From assembly GCA_965230495.1 (NCBI GenBank), contig OZ246004.1, positions 806,001 through 870,000 of the forward strand: a stretch of DNA of 64,000 nucleotides, given 5' to 3'. The position numbers were made by a program, and so were the translations under genes. The number at the start of each line of letters is the position of its first letter. Position 1 is the stretch's first letter. Below, one piece after another: positions 24,257-33,795 of this stretch. This DNA is from JACJYM01 sp965230495. Lineage in GTDB: Bacteria > Bacteroidota > Bacteroidia > Chitinophagales > Saprospiraceae. The notes beneath the pieces were generated by a model. The model saw only the letters and a program-made list of their open reading frames with translations. It ran no database searches and was not told the origin of the DNA.

Positions 24257-25966
24257 ATGAAAAAATATGTATCAATATTTTCTTTGGTAGTATTCAATGT
24301 ATTCATACTTAAAGCTCAAAGTATTAACATTCAAGAGCCGGATAAAGCTTGTAAAGGGGAAGAAGTTAGATTTGCTGCTGAGTTGACAAACATTGCGAAG
24401 CCGCTCAGGATTATTTGGTCAATAGGGGATGATATTAATTTCGTCGGAAATGTATTTACATATACATTTCCTTTAGATTCAGATGAGGATGTTGTAGAAT
24501 TAGAATGTCAGGTTTTTTACGATGATGGTGGAGCGACACAATTTTTAACTAAAAAAGTAAATGTTCAATTTTCGAATAAAGTTACCATAGAAGAAGACTT
24601 GAGTCATTTTATTAAGGATAAGAGTTTATATATTGAAGTTAAGAATTCTGATGATGCTAATTTTACTTATCAATTAAAGTCCCCTTCAGGAGACAGCAGG
24701 AATGGAACAACGGTTAGATTTGAAGATGTTTCGGATAAAAGTTTTGGAGAGTATTCTCTAAAGAAAGTAAGTAAGGCTTCCACATGCAGTGCAGAAAAAA
24801 AGATCGTTATTAAAAAGGCTGAGACAGATAAAGGGAAAGAAGTTTTTGGGACTATAAGTAAAAATGAAATAGAGGGCAATTTGTATAAAGAAGTGAAGAG
24901 AGATATTGCCGTACAGGAATGTACCATAGGGGGCAGGATCATTGACGATAATATGCAGATAGCTTATCCAGGGTATCAATTTACCATTATCGCCGAACTT
25001 AACGATAGATATATTATTAGATTTTGGAAAAGAGGGGAGCCTAGAAAGAAGAAGAGTCCGACATCCGGAAATATTATAACGAAGGTTATTGGTGATATGA
25101 CCGTAAAATGCCATGTCCAAGATCTGCCTGATAACTCATATAGAATTCAAGGAAAGCTAACAAGGAATGATGACGTGCTTACCGGGGTAAATATTATTGA
25201 AAAGTCTACGGCTAACAGAACAATTACGGATGAAGAGGGCAAATTTAGTTTAATAACTAAGTCAAAGGATCTAGAAATTGCCCGCGGAGGATATGAAAGT
25301 AATATGGTCCAATTAGAGGATCCAGGAGAGTCAACAGAATCTCTAGATAAGGACCAATTTGATCTCACGGGGAAACATGGAATTTACAACAGTAAGTTTG
25401 TGTATAAATTTGAATCTGATGATGATTTAAATAGTTACAGGTATTTTTCTGTATCCAAATCCGCTATTGATTTTAGAACCATTCCTTTTACGAAAAGTGG
25501 GGGGTTGTTCTTTACAGCGGGTACAGTCATTCTTCCAGTTAAATTGAGGGACAATGCTAGAAAAGGTTTAAATAATTTTGAGTTTTCTAAGGATATTACC
25601 CTCGGGCCTTTCGTTGGTTTGCAAATGAGGACAAGTAAATATAAGCCCCATTTTATCAATTTAGGTTTAACAGTAGGTATATCATCGGTTAGGTTAACTT
25701 CAATTAATTCAAGAATTGAGAAACCTGTAGAAGATGTTGCCGCTTTTTCTACAGCATTGGGGCTGGTATTTGAAATTAACAATGTACAGATGGGGTGTTT
25801 TTGGGGGTATGATTTTATAAACAACAATAAGGACATCGGAGATAGTAAAATAGGAGTTGATTGGGCTTATCAAGGAAAATCATGGTTCTCTATAGGTTTT
25901 GGTTATTCCCTGATTTCACGGCCATCTCAAGGAGATGTCAATAGAGAAGGAGGAAATTTTAAGTAG
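24257..25966 (+). CDS. Secreted protein with carboxypeptidase-regulatory-like domain
   Basis: A 569-residue protein with a signal peptide (1-20, ending KAQS). The first 200 residues look like Ig/PKD-type domains (CKGEEVRFAAELTN, VELECQVFY). Residues about 295-350 form a regulatory-like domain (QGKLTRNDDVLTGVNI ... TITDEEGKFSL). The C-terminal 170 residues alternate short strands (FINLGLTVGISSVRL, KSWFSIGFGYSLISR) like an outer-membrane barrel. Function unknown. Confidence 0.55.
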   Translation: MKKYVSIFSLVVFNVFILKAQSINIQEPDKACKGEEVRFAAELTNIAKPLRIIWSIGDDINFVGNVFTYTFPLDSDEDVVELECQVFYDDGGATQFLTKKVNVQFSNKVTIEEDLSHFIKDKSLYIEVKNSDDANFTYQLKSPSGDSRNGTTVRFEDVSDKSFGEYSLKKVSKASTCSAEKKIVIKKAETDKGKEVFGTISKNEIEGNLYKEVKRDIAVQECTIGGRIIDDNMQIAYPGYQFTIIAELNDRYIIRFWKRGEPRKKKSPTSGNIITKVIGDMTVKCHVQDLPDNSYRIQGKLTRNDDVLTGVNIIEKSTANRTITDEEGKFSLITKSKDLEIARGGYESNMVQLEDPGESTESLDKDQFDLTGKHGIYNSKFVYKFESDDDLNSYRYFSVSKSAIDFRTIPFTKSGGLFFTAGTVILPVKLRDNARKGLNNFEFSKDITLGPFVGLQMRTSKYKPHFINLGLTVGISSVRLTSINSRIEKPVEDVAAFSTALGLVFEINNVQMGCFWGYDFINNNKDIGDSKIGVDWAYQGKSWFSIGFGYSLISRPSQGDVNREGGNFK

Positions 25967-26757
25967 TAATTGTGCTTTAAATTATTCGATAAGATAGCAA
26001 AGCCCTGATTTCACCTTAAGAAATCAGAAACTAGGACTAGTTGTTCTATTCGTTCGTTCATTTGATCATTATAGACGGGTTTTAATGAAGATGGTAAGGC
26101 AAAATAGGGGTGCTTGGATAAAAAACTATAATAGACCGCTTAAACTCTTTAGAAAACCCAATCATTTCTTTCATTCATAAGGCTGCCAAAACACTATTTG
26201 TCTTGACTTGAAACCAAGGCAATGCAATCATCGTGATAACCCTCAATAGAAGGGTTGGGTATTCGATTATATATTAGTTGCTGGCTTGCGAGGGTTATGC
26301 AGAATCTGATTTGAAAAGTGTGGTATTTTTTATTACATCGCTAATATTTATTCTAATATTTCAAATTCTATCATTACAACTTTTTGTAATCATCTTAGAA
26401 TTGATGAGTTGTAATAATTCTTGCTTTTATGATGAAATGGCCATAGAGATGATGGTCAGGGATACCTGGATTTTATTTGATTCTCTTGTTGGAGAGTTAT
26501 TTTCCAAGTCTTTTATTCGGATCGTTTAAGTATTTGAAAACGAAGCTTGTTCTATTTGTTTGTCAATTACCCTTGTATCTGTACTTTCCAAATAATTATG
26601 ACTCAAATGTAGGAGCTATTTTTTTTCTGACTAAATACATTTTTCCTCGTTTTCCTGATTCTTTTTTTTATGATAAAAATTATAATTAGTTGAATAATAT
26701 GTAGTTATAATTGTTTTGATTGATTATTTTTCCTGCTCAAAACAATCGAAAAGCGAA
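25967..26757. other. Intergenic region, 790 bases, no convincing gene
   Basis: Contains an 8-base inverted repeat CTGATTTC / GAAATCAG at 26005-26027 that may end the preceding transcript, although no U-tract follows. Two short open frames (26278-26529 and 26477-26689) overlap each other, begin with weak starts and have low-complexity hydrophobic products; I do not accept them as genes. The right end should contain the promoter of the following gene. Confidence 0.4.
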
Positions 26758-28119
26758 GTGAAAAATTCTATTTTTAAGCTCCTAGAGACCTTTAGTCAGG
26801 AAGAATGGAAGGCTTGTAAGAACTTTTTATTGGCAGAAAACAAAGCTGATTCTAAAGTATATAAGAGTTTTCTATACATTTATAAACATCGATCGAAAAC
26901 TCCCGATATTGATGCACTGCATAAAAAAGTGATGCCCTCATCCTCACGAAAAAATATGTTAAATACAATTTCATTGCTAAAAGGCCATATAGAAGATTTT
27001 TTGGTATACCAACATGTCATGAAAGAAGAGATGTTGAAAAATACCATTTTACACCGCGAGTTGTTGTTTAGGAATAATTTACCCGAAGCAGATAAATTAA
27101 GGGAAGGCACGATTTCAGAATTAGTAAAGAATGAGAGATATAATTTAAGAGACCAAATGTATATTCATTTATTTCTTCATGACATGTTTTTCTCGAATAC
27201 CGAGTATAAATATAAATATGGGCATGATCTTTTGAAAAAATCGTCCGAATCCCTTCTGAATTATAAAGACTTCATTGAATTATATTATCAGATTGAAAAA
27301 GAAAATCATAAGTCCAAAAATAGAGATGATAAGTTACTTCAAGAATACTCAATAAATGGTTTCAATAAAAATAACCAGTTTATTAGAGTAATATTACAGA
27401 GTCTTTTCAAATTTAGCAAAGTAGAAGAAAAAGAAGACTTTCAAGTTTTGTTTGACCAACTTGAGAAATGGAATATCCGCGAATCAAATGAACTTTACTC
27501 TTTTTCTTTGTTACAAGCTATTGAGTTTTGCATTAAACAATACAGCTATAGAGCTGACTCAAGTTTTATTTATTACTTATTAGAGTTGTATGATTTGGGC
27601 TTACGAAAGGGAGTGTTTTTTGAAAAAGGGTTTATTTCATCAAGAAAATTTAACAATTTTATTGATGCTGCTTGTGGAGTGAATAGATTGGAATGGGCAG
27701 AGATGGTCATTAAAAAATATGGTAAAAGGATTGAGCCAGAATATAAAGAAGATACGTTGAGATTTGCTAGAGCTCAAGTATTAATGACCAAAAATAGATT
27801 TCAGAATGCTTTACATGAATTAGAAGAACTTACCTTATCGTTACGAGATCATAGTTTGAAGTACAGATGGTGTAAACTAGTTTGCTTACTTGAATTGAAT
27901 AGATTGTTTGAATTTGATAGCTTGATAAATTCTACCACGATTTATGTTAAAAGAAATAAGCAAAAAATGACAATAATTCTATATAACGGAATGTTGAATT
28001 ATTTAAGTTTGATAAAGAAATTGAGAAAAGGAGTTGATATAGATTTATTACGAGAGGAACTTATTACTAAAAAGAATGTTATTATGAAAAGTTGGCTTAT
28101 AAAAAAACTGGAAAACTGA
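26758..28119 (+). CDS. Helical-repeat protein of unknown function
   Basis: About 453 residues from a GTG at 26758 (start KNSIFKLLETFSQEEWKACKNFL); a TTG at 26716 is in frame but gives an N-terminus without protein-like character. The whole protein is alpha-helical with TPR-like spacing, for example ALHELEELTLSLRDHSLKYRWCKL. The opening pattern of a short helix then FS.EEW...K.FL is one I associate with a family of Saprospiria-like Bacteroidota whose function is unknown. A stem-loop at 28246-28280 may terminate its transcript. Confidence 0.6.
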   Translation: MKNSIFKLLETFSQEEWKACKNFLLAENKADSKVYKSFLYIYKHRSKTPDIDALHKKVMPSSSRKNMLNTISLLKGHIEDFLVYQHVMKEEMLKNTILHRELLFRNNLPEADKLREGTISELVKNERYNLRDQMYIHLFLHDMFFSNTEYKYKYGHDLLKKSSESLLNYKDFIELYYQIEKENHKSKNRDDKLLQEYSINGFNKNNQFIRVILQSLFKFSKVEEKEDFQVLFDQLEKWNIRESNELYSFSLLQAIEFCIKQYSYRADSSFIYYLLELYDLGLRKGVFFEKGFISSRKFNNFIDAACGVNRLEWAEMVIKKYGKRIEPEYKEDTLRFARAQVLMTKNRFQNALHELEELTLSLRDHSLKYRWCKLVCLLELNRLFEFDSLINSTTIYVKRNKQKMTIILYNGMLNYLSLIKKLRKGVDIDLLREELITKKNVIMKSWLIKKLEN

Positions 28120-28245
28120 CAAATAGGTCAGCTCCAGTTTGTTTGTAACAGAGATAGTTAAACTCCTGTTAGCTCATCTTCTACGAATTGTAGTAATAAT
28201 AGTAACCAGTTCATAACGAATGATTTAATGCGTTAAGTAATCGGC

Positions 28246-28284
28246 CACCTTACTTCCATGTGCGAGATGGAAGTAGGGTGTTTT
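28246..28284 (+). terminator. Stem-loop with short U-tract
   Basis: A 14-base stem (CACCTTACTTCCAT with ATGGAAGTAGGGTG, one G-U-type mismatch) and a 7-base loop, followed by tttta. It is 126 bases beyond the stop of the helical-repeat gene. It may be the terminator of that gene or part of a structured RNA, because a second imperfect inverted repeat follows (around 28288-28312). Confidence 0.5.
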
Positions 28285-28855
28285 ACTCAGCGGGTCATGA
28301 ATCCGCCGGTGCCATTCCTCATTGCATAAGCTTATGTCTGTCTAAAAATGAATGAATACTGCTGTACTCACTGAGCTCTCATTTTTATAACTTGTGTGCC
28401 CCTGTTTTGGGACAATTTTATTTTATCCTCATGTATTACATATCAGATTTGTTTTTTGACCTATACAGCCTTTTTAACTGTAGAGTCATGAATGATTATT
28501 TCATACTAAAATACCTTGTGAATTAGTAGAGGTATTGGATCAAGAATATTAATGTTTAAGTCTAAATGGTAGAAGAATTAAAAATGATTATTTAAAGGTT
28601 ACTTAATAAATGATAGAGTCTGTCTCCGTCAATAATTATACTTTAAGATAACACTTATTTTGTTGATAACCAAATTTTTACACATCTTTTTATCGACTTT
28701 TTTATAAAATTCTCATCTCCTTTTTTCAATACGATTTCCATTATTTTGTTATTTAATATTCATAAAATTTATTCAGTTTTATGTCTACTTATTGAGACAT
28801 ATATCAAAATATCTAACGTGTATTTTAGTTCTTATATTTCGAGTGGAGATATAAA

Positions 28856-28888
28856 AAAAGCATCTCCTTATGATAAAGAGATGCTTTT
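28856..28888. terminator. Bidirectional terminator-type hairpin
   Basis: An 11-base perfect stem AAAAGCATCTC / GAGATGCTTTT with an 11-base loop, with A- and T-runs on the two flanks. It can act as a Rho-independent terminator on either strand. No gene ends close to it, which suggests an unannotated transcript. Confidence 0.5.
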
Positions 28889-29252
28889 ATATTAGTTATT
28901 ACATAATATCATTGAAGTATTTTCTCTTTATCCGAATCTAAATCATATTGACATAGTTCATGTAGCAGTATGATTTTATTTCCCCAAATATTTAAAACAG
29001 TATACATCGTCTATTTTAATTTTGATAACGCAAAGATATACCAAATAATTTAATTCATCAAATAAAAACAAAAATAAAATGTTGATAATCAATTGTTTAT
29101 GCATTAATTATTATACTGATATATCTGTCCGCCCTTAAGCAGATAATGTTAAAAAGTTACAATTGGTTGATCTTCAATTGCTTTTCATTTAGGTCAATAT
29201 TTTTATTCCGTTAGAATTTATTTTTCAATTTTTTTAAAAATGTCAAAAAAAA

Positions 29253-29278
29253 AAGCGTCCAACTTTCGGAGGACGCTT
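29253..29278 (-). terminator. Terminator-type hairpin on the minus strand
   Basis: Stem AAGCGTCC / GGACGCTT with a 10-base loop, with a run of ten A on the left, which is a U-tract for minus-strand transcription. It lies about 260 bases past the palindrome that ends the minus-strand ATP-grasp gene, so it may terminate a separate short minus-strand RNA. Confidence 0.5.
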
Positions 29279-29540
29279 CATATTGTATTATTTATAGTCT
29301 TTAATATCCTATATTTTCTTTTTTTGAAAGTGTAACCTCCTATTTAATGAGTATTCAAGCCAACTATGACTAGCAATCGCATATAATTGACAAATAAATA
29401 TTCTGTATTCGTTATTTCTCATTAATAATGTAAAGTATTAAAACAATGACGCAAATATATTTGGATTATTTACTATATCATAGAATTTTAACTTTTATGT
29501 GCTTTATACTAGGGATTTCAGCAAAAACAGTATGGGCAAT

Positions 29541-29574
29541 ATAAAAAGGGTTGATCATGATCAACCCTTTTTAT
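29541..29574. terminator. Perfect palindromic terminator
   Basis: ATAAAAAGGGTTGATCA followed directly by its exact complement TGATCAACCCTTTTTAT, a perfect palindrome of 34 bases. It lies 30 bases past the stop codon of the minus-strand ATP-grasp gene and gives a U-tract in both directions. Confidence 0.7.
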
Positions 29575-29603
29575 ATATAATCTTAACAGAGATATTTGTA
29601 ATA

Positions 29604-30671
29604 TTATCTATTAAAAGCTCCCCATCTATTATTAACTGCTGCTTCTGCATCTAACAGTGCCAATACTTCATCAGCTATATTTTCACTTAGTTCTAAATAT
29701 GTTGAAAACCCAACGCAAGAAGCATTGATTTCACCCAGTATATATTTGTCCTTTCCGGTAGTTTTATCAGTATCCAAAATGAAATCGGCTGTCCAAATTA
29801 GTGGTAGATCGTAATTGCCTAATCTGGATTGAATGGTTCGTAAAGAGCCCTTAACTGCTTTGACAAGTTCCGGCCACTGCTCAGGTTGATCATATCTGTA
29901 TTTAGCTCCGGAAAACAAAGTTGCTGAGAAAGCATCTTCTGTATCCGCCGGTTTTTTATGCACCACATTAACTACATTATCGCGTAACATAAGTACTCTT
30001 ATTTCACCTTCTTTTATTCTCTTGAGAAAAGGCATATCTAATAGCATGCCATTAGGACCTTCTAAATATTGTATACAGAATTCTAGAAATTCTTGGAGAG
30101 TTTTTCTTTCTGTATGATTGTCTTTAGCTTCTGTAAGTTTTAATTCTGCATCAAGAGGGATGTTAGACTCGTATTTATGAGCACCTATTACTTCGACCCT
30201 CCAAATACCTTCTCCGGTTGATCCTCTATTTTGTTTTAGTACTCTTACTCCCTGTTTTAAACTTTTAGGAAACTCTTCTTTTAAAGTGTTGAAATCATAA
30301 TAAGTATATACGTCTTGAGGTACGATATCGGTACCTTTTAGTTTTTCTACTGAATTTTTTGCACCATAAGCGATCATTGCATCGGGATGGGGAAGTCCTT
30401 CTACACCGTTATTAACTAATTCCCTAAGCATTTGGAAATAACCGGTTTCATCTATAAGGTTGCCAGGATTAACTCTGCTTATATATGCATCTGCCTTATT
30501 AATAGTGTGCCTATATATCTCACCTCTGTCTTCGTCATCATAAAAAATTATTTCGGCACTCCAACCTCTTTTCTTTAAGGAATCAATAATTGGTTTGGAA
30601 TCAGTTCGGAACCCATACTTGCCCTTGTCCGTTCCGCCTCGGGCTTCAAAAATTACCACATGTTTTTTCAT
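29604..30671 (-). CDS. Cj0069-like ATP-grasp-type protein
   Basis: A 355-residue protein from the ATG at 30671 (MKKHVVIFEARGGTDKGKYG); an earlier in-frame ATG would add 12 poorly conserved residues. The sequence resembles the Cj0069 family of ATP-grasp-like proteins: VLKQNRGSTGEGIWRVEV (nucleotide-binding loop region), GEIRVLMLRDNVV and the final ILGEINASCVGFST (metal-binding Glu/Asn as in glutathione synthetase). The family is presumed to ligate a carboxylate, but substrate is unknown. It ends at a palindromic terminator. It is separated from the repressor gene upstream by about 137 bases. Confidence 0.75.
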   Translation of the reverse strand: MKKHVVIFEARGGTDKGKYGFRTDSKPIIDSLKKRGWSAEIIFYDDEDRGEIYRHTINKADAYISRVNPGNLIDETGYFQMLRELVNNGVEGLPHPDAMIAYGAKNSVEKLKGTDIVPQDVYTYYDFNTLKEEFPKSLKQGVRVLKQNRGSTGEGIWRVEVIGAHKYESNIPLDAELKLTEAKDNHTERKTLQEFLEFCIQYLEGPNGMLLDMPFLKRIKEGEIRVLMLRDNVVNVVHKKPADTEDAFSATLFSGAKYRYDQPEQWPELVKAVKGSLRTIQSRLGNYDLPLIWTADFILDTDKTTGKDKYILGEINASCVGFSTYLELSENIADEVLALLDAEAAVNNRWGAFNR

Positions 30672-30808
30672 AGTTATTTTAGTTAGTTTACAATTAAAAT
30701 AAATCAATATTTTACCTAATAACTATGACTGTAATCAACATTGCATGTGATTAATATCAACTTTTTGATAACTCTATGTTTACTTATTATAAAGCTGTTT
30801 TGAAATAT

Positions 30809-31558
30809 TTATTTTAATAGTTCTTTTATACTATTTATATCGTTCTTTATTTGATTTAGAATTGTATTTTGAGTAATAATAGGTTCTGTTTCTTTCGTTA
30901 ATTTACTGTGAAACTCCCAAATCTCTTTTATCTCATGAAAAGGGACTATATTATTAGGGTATTCTGGGTTTGTAGATATTAGTGTCAGACTATTATGATT
31001 ATGGTTGGGAACTACTTTCTTGATTCGTACACTTTGATTCTCTACTACTACATAAATATTTTCAGATTTGATCTCATTAATATTAGTTAAAGCTTTACAA
31101 ATGATCCATTCTCCGGGCATTATGATAGGCAACATACTATGGCCTTCTACCTGAAAACCACGGTAAGTAGCATTTCGATATTCTGGTAATGGGAAGGTGA
31201 AAGAGGGGAGAGCTTCAATATACTCTGCATCTCCTATATTCTGTGCATAGCCAGCTGCTGCTTTCTGGTTGACCATTAAAATATTTTCTTCTCCGGTATT
31301 ATCGACGGTAATAGCTTTTGGTGTGATATCGATATGGTTGGCGTCCAGATATTTTTGATTACTTTCTCCATATAACCATAAAGGATTAATTTGATACTTC
31401 TTAAGTAGTAGCATAACGATATGTCCGGGCATTTTGGTTCGACCTCTTTCAATATCTACCGTAGTAGATAGGTTCAATTCTGTCGCAAACATCTTTTGCG
31501 TGAGTCCAAGATTTTCTCTTACTTCTTTGAGTCTTTTTGCCTCAATATTGATTTCCAT
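30809..31558 (-). CDS. S24/LexA-like repressor with XRE-type DNA-binding domain
   Basis: A 249-residue protein. Residues 7-60 form an HTH (LKEVRENLGLTQKMFATELN, STTVDIERGR). The C-terminal S24 domain has the autocleavage site Ala102-Gly103 (KAAAGYAQ), nucleophile Ser141 (VEGHSMLP) and the general-base Lys at 180/181 (SVRIKKVV). Such repressors cut themselves on RecA filaments after DNA damage and release SOS genes. It is divergent from dinB; two TGTAAAAATTACA palindromes in the shared region are its probable operators, so it should repress both itself and the mutagenesis operon. Confidence 0.85.
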   Translation of the reverse strand: MEINIEAKRLKEVRENLGLTQKMFATELNLSTTVDIERGRTKMPGHIVMLLLKKYQINPLWLYGESNQKYLDANHIDITPKAITVDNTGEENILMVNQKAAAGYAQNIGDAEYIEALPSFTFPLPEYRNATYRGFQVEGHSMLPIIMPGEWIICKALTNINEIKSENIYVVVENQSVRIKKVVPNHNHNSLTLISTNPEYPNNIVPFHEIKEIWEFHSKLTKETEPIITQNTILNQIKNDINSIKELLK

Positions 31559-31581
31559 ATGATAAAATTATTTAAAATAAT

Positions 31582-31594
31582 TGTAAAAATTACA
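31582..31594. promoter_or_regulatory. Operator palindrome 1 of the S24 repressor
   Basis: TGTAAAAATTACA, an inverted repeat TGTAA-N3-TTACA, located 24 bases upstream of the repressor start codon. An identical copy lies 19 bases further right. Two identical palindromes about two helical turns apart between divergent SOS genes are what a dimeric repressor would use. Binding is inferred. Confidence 0.65.
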
Positions 31595-31600
31595 TAAAAT

Positions 31601-31613
31601 TGTAAAAATTACA
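31601..31613. promoter_or_regulatory. Operator palindrome 2 of the S24 repressor
   Basis: A second exact TGTAAAAATTACA, 38 bases upstream of the dinB start codon. With the copy at 31582-31594 it forms a 32-base direct repeat region (TTGTAAAAATTACAT twice). Repressor binding here would block dinB transcription; inferred from position and symmetry. Confidence 0.65.
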
Positions 31614-31650
31614 TTTTATTTGTATTGCATCTTAAAAAAGTAATAGAACC

Positions 31651-32862
31651 TTGAGATCTATCTTACATATGGATTTAGATACTTTCTTTGTCTCTTGTGA
31701 GCGACTGCTAGATAGTAGGCTAAAGGAGAAGCCAATATTGGTGGGAGGTACGGGAGATCGGGGAGTAGTATCAGCTGCTAGCTATGAGACAAGATCTTTT
31801 GGTGTACATTCAGGCATGCCTATGCGTATGGCTCGGCAGTTGTGTCCAGAGGCAATTGTTATTAAAGGAAATGCAGGCACCTATACTGAATATTCTAAAG
31901 TAGTGACGGAAATCCTTAAAGAAGAAGTCCCTATTTTAGAGAAATCTAGTATTGATGAATTTTATGCAGACCTGACAGGAATGGACAAATATTTTGGCTG
32001 TTATAAATTTGCAAAAGAATTAAGAGAGAGAATTATCAAAGAGACAAGGCTCCCTATCTCATTTGGCTTGTCAATCAATAAAACAGTATCAAAAGTAGCC
32101 ACGGGACAAGCAAAACCTGATAATCATATGAAGATAGATAAAGGCACGGAAAAACACTTCTTAGCCCCACTTTCTATTAAAAAGATTCCGATGGTAGGTA
32201 ACAAGACTTTTCAAACTCTCTGTCATCTAGGAGTGAAGAAAGTAAAGACGGTTCAAGAAATGCCAGTCGAGATGATGGAGTCGGTATTCGGTAAGCATGG
32301 TCGATCTATCTGGCTTAAATCTAATGGTATCGATAATACGGCATTGGTCCAGTATTACGAACGAAAATCAATCTCTAACGAACGAACCTTTGGTAAGGAT
32401 ACCACAGATATGAAAAAGCTTACGTCACTGATCAAAGCCATGGCTGAAAACCTGGCTTTTCAATTGCGTAATGGACAAAAACTTACCTCTTGTATTGCAG
32501 TGAAAATACGATACTCTGATTTTAACACACATACTAAGCAATTGAAAATACCATATACGGCAGCGGATCATATATTGATACCTAAAGTAATAGAGCTTTT
32601 TCATCAATTATACAACAAGCGACTCTTAATTAGATTGGTGGGCGTAAAATTTAGTAGTTTGGTATCAGGTAATTATCAAATGAGCCTTTTTGAAGATACT
32701 CAACGTACTGCCAATTTATATTTAGCAATGGATAAAATTAGGAATAGATATGGAAGTAGGAGTGTGATGAGAGCTTCTACGATAGGAGTCAAAACAATAG
32801 GAAGTATGATGAACCCTTTTAATGGCGAGCCACCAATCGTATTGGCACATCGTACAGCATAA
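31651..32862 (+). CDS. dinB: Y-family DNA polymerase (Pol IV-like)
   Basis: A 403-residue protein starting at TTG (31651); the next ATG would remove the first catalytic strand. Catalytic motifs are HMDLDTFFVSCER (first metal-binding Asp), SYETRSFGVHSGMP (nucleotide-binding YxxR) and SSIDEFYADLTG (second Asp-Glu pair). The little-finger region follows. The enzyme extends DNA across lesions with low fidelity. It is the first gene of an SOS operon with DUF72 and an accessory replicative-type polymerase; regulation by the divergent S24 repressor is inferred from the operators. Confidence 0.9.
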   Translation: MRSILHMDLDTFFVSCERLLDSRLKEKPILVGGTGDRGVVSAASYETRSFGVHSGMPMRMARQLCPEAIVIKGNAGTYTEYSKVVTEILKEEVPILEKSSIDEFYADLTGMDKYFGCYKFAKELRERIIKETRLPISFGLSINKTVSKVATGQAKPDNHMKIDKGTEKHFLAPLSIKKIPMVGNKTFQTLCHLGVKKVKTVQEMPVEMMESVFGKHGRSIWLKSNGIDNTALVQYYERKSISNERTFGKDTTDMKKLTSLIKAMAENLAFQLRNGQKLTSCIAVKIRYSDFNTHTKQLKIPYTAADHILIPKVIELFHQLYNKRLLIRLVGVKFSSLVSGNYQMSLFEDTQRTANLYLAMDKIRNRYGSRSVMRASTIGVKTIGSMMNPFNGEPPIVLAHRTA

Positions 32863-32895
32863 TTTATTATATGATTAAAGAGCAATAAGCAAGAT

Positions 32896-33795
32896 ATGAA
32901 ATTCGGAAAAGTAGATAATCCTGGAAATATAGACTTTAGCTTACCAGAAGATAGACCAGAAACATTGGCACTTTTACAAAAACACAAAGGAGGTAATCCG
33001 TTAGAAGTATTTGTCGGTTGTGCAAAATGGAATCGTCAGGACTTAAAGAATTTTTACCCCAGAGGAACCAAAGATGAACTGGTCTATTACGCTAGTCAGT
33101 TCAATTCCATAGAATTAAATGCATTTTTTTATCGAATATTTCCACCAGAGCAAGTACAGAAGTGGAAAGAAAAGACTGGAAGTCATTTTAAGTTTTTTCC
33201 TAAAGTGCCTCAGATTATTAGTCAGTTCAAACGGCTCAAAAATGTAGATTCTGAATTGAATGAATATATAGACTCCATTGTACAATATGAAGAAAAATTA
33301 GGGATGTGCTTTTTGCAAATGCATCCTAGCTTTTCACCTAAATCTTTTGATAGCTTAGAAGCTTTTGTGAAGTTGTGGCCCAAAAATATAGACCTATCTG
33401 TAGAAGTAAGGCACAAAGACTGGTATGCAGATGAAGTAGTTCTTGTAGACTTGTGTTCTTTGTTGGAAGAGAATAATATAACACATACGATTACTGATAC
33501 GGCGGGCAGGCGAGATATGGTCCATATGAGATTGACAACACCACAGTGTTTTATTCGATTTACTGGAGCTAATCATCGTAGCGACTATACAAGATTAGAT
33601 GATTGGGTAGATCGATTGAAAATATGGAAAGACAATGGGATAAGAAGAATAAACTTTTTTGTACATCAAAATTTAGAAAAGGAGTCGCCACTACTTACAG
33701 CTCATTTTAACAGAAAATTGAATAAAGTATTAGGAACAAATCTGATTATTCCAAAGACTTTAAATGATAATAATGGACAAGCAGAATTATTCTGA
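32896..33795 (+). CDS. DUF72 family protein
   Basis: A 299-residue protein with the DUF72 (YecE-like) signature: VFVGCAKWNRQDLKNFYPRG, FNSIELNAFFYRIF, FKFFPKVPQII, the region LSVEVRHKDWY and FIRFTGAN. The fold is a TIM barrel of unknown activity. Position between dinB and dnaE, with a one-base overlap (TGATG) with dnaE, makes it a member of the damage-inducible operon; the same arrangement is seen in other Bacteroidota to my knowledge. Its biochemical role is not known. Confidence 0.85.
   Translation: MKFGKVDNPGNIDFSLPEDRPETLALLQKHKGGNPLEVFVGCAKWNRQDLKNFYPRGTKDELVYYASQFNSIELNAFFYRIFPPEQVQKWKEKTGSHFKFFPKVPQIISQFKRLKNVDSELNEYIDSIVQYEEKLGMCFLQMHPSFSPKSFDSLEAFVKLWPKNIDLSVEVRHKDWYADEVVLVDLCSLLEENNITHTITDTAGRRDMVHMRLTTPQCFIRFTGANHRSDYTRLDDWVDRLKIWKDNGIRRINFFVHQNLEKESPLLTAHFNRKLNKVLGTNLIIPKTLNDNNGQAELF

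Larger units (their letters stand above)
28120..29603. other. Long intergenic region with several strong hairpins
   Basis: Nearly 1.5 kb without a credible open frame. It contains at least four stem-loops: 28246-28280, 28856-28888, 29253-29278 and the 29541-29574 palindrome. The segments between are very AT-rich. Possible contents are small RNAs or their terminators; I see no tRNA, rRNA or CRISPR-type repeat. Confidence 0.4.

Noticed and set aside
26278..26689. Two overlapping short open frames in the gap before 26758
   Set aside because: Weak starts, hydrophobic low-complexity products, mutual overlap and no ribosome-binding or operon context.
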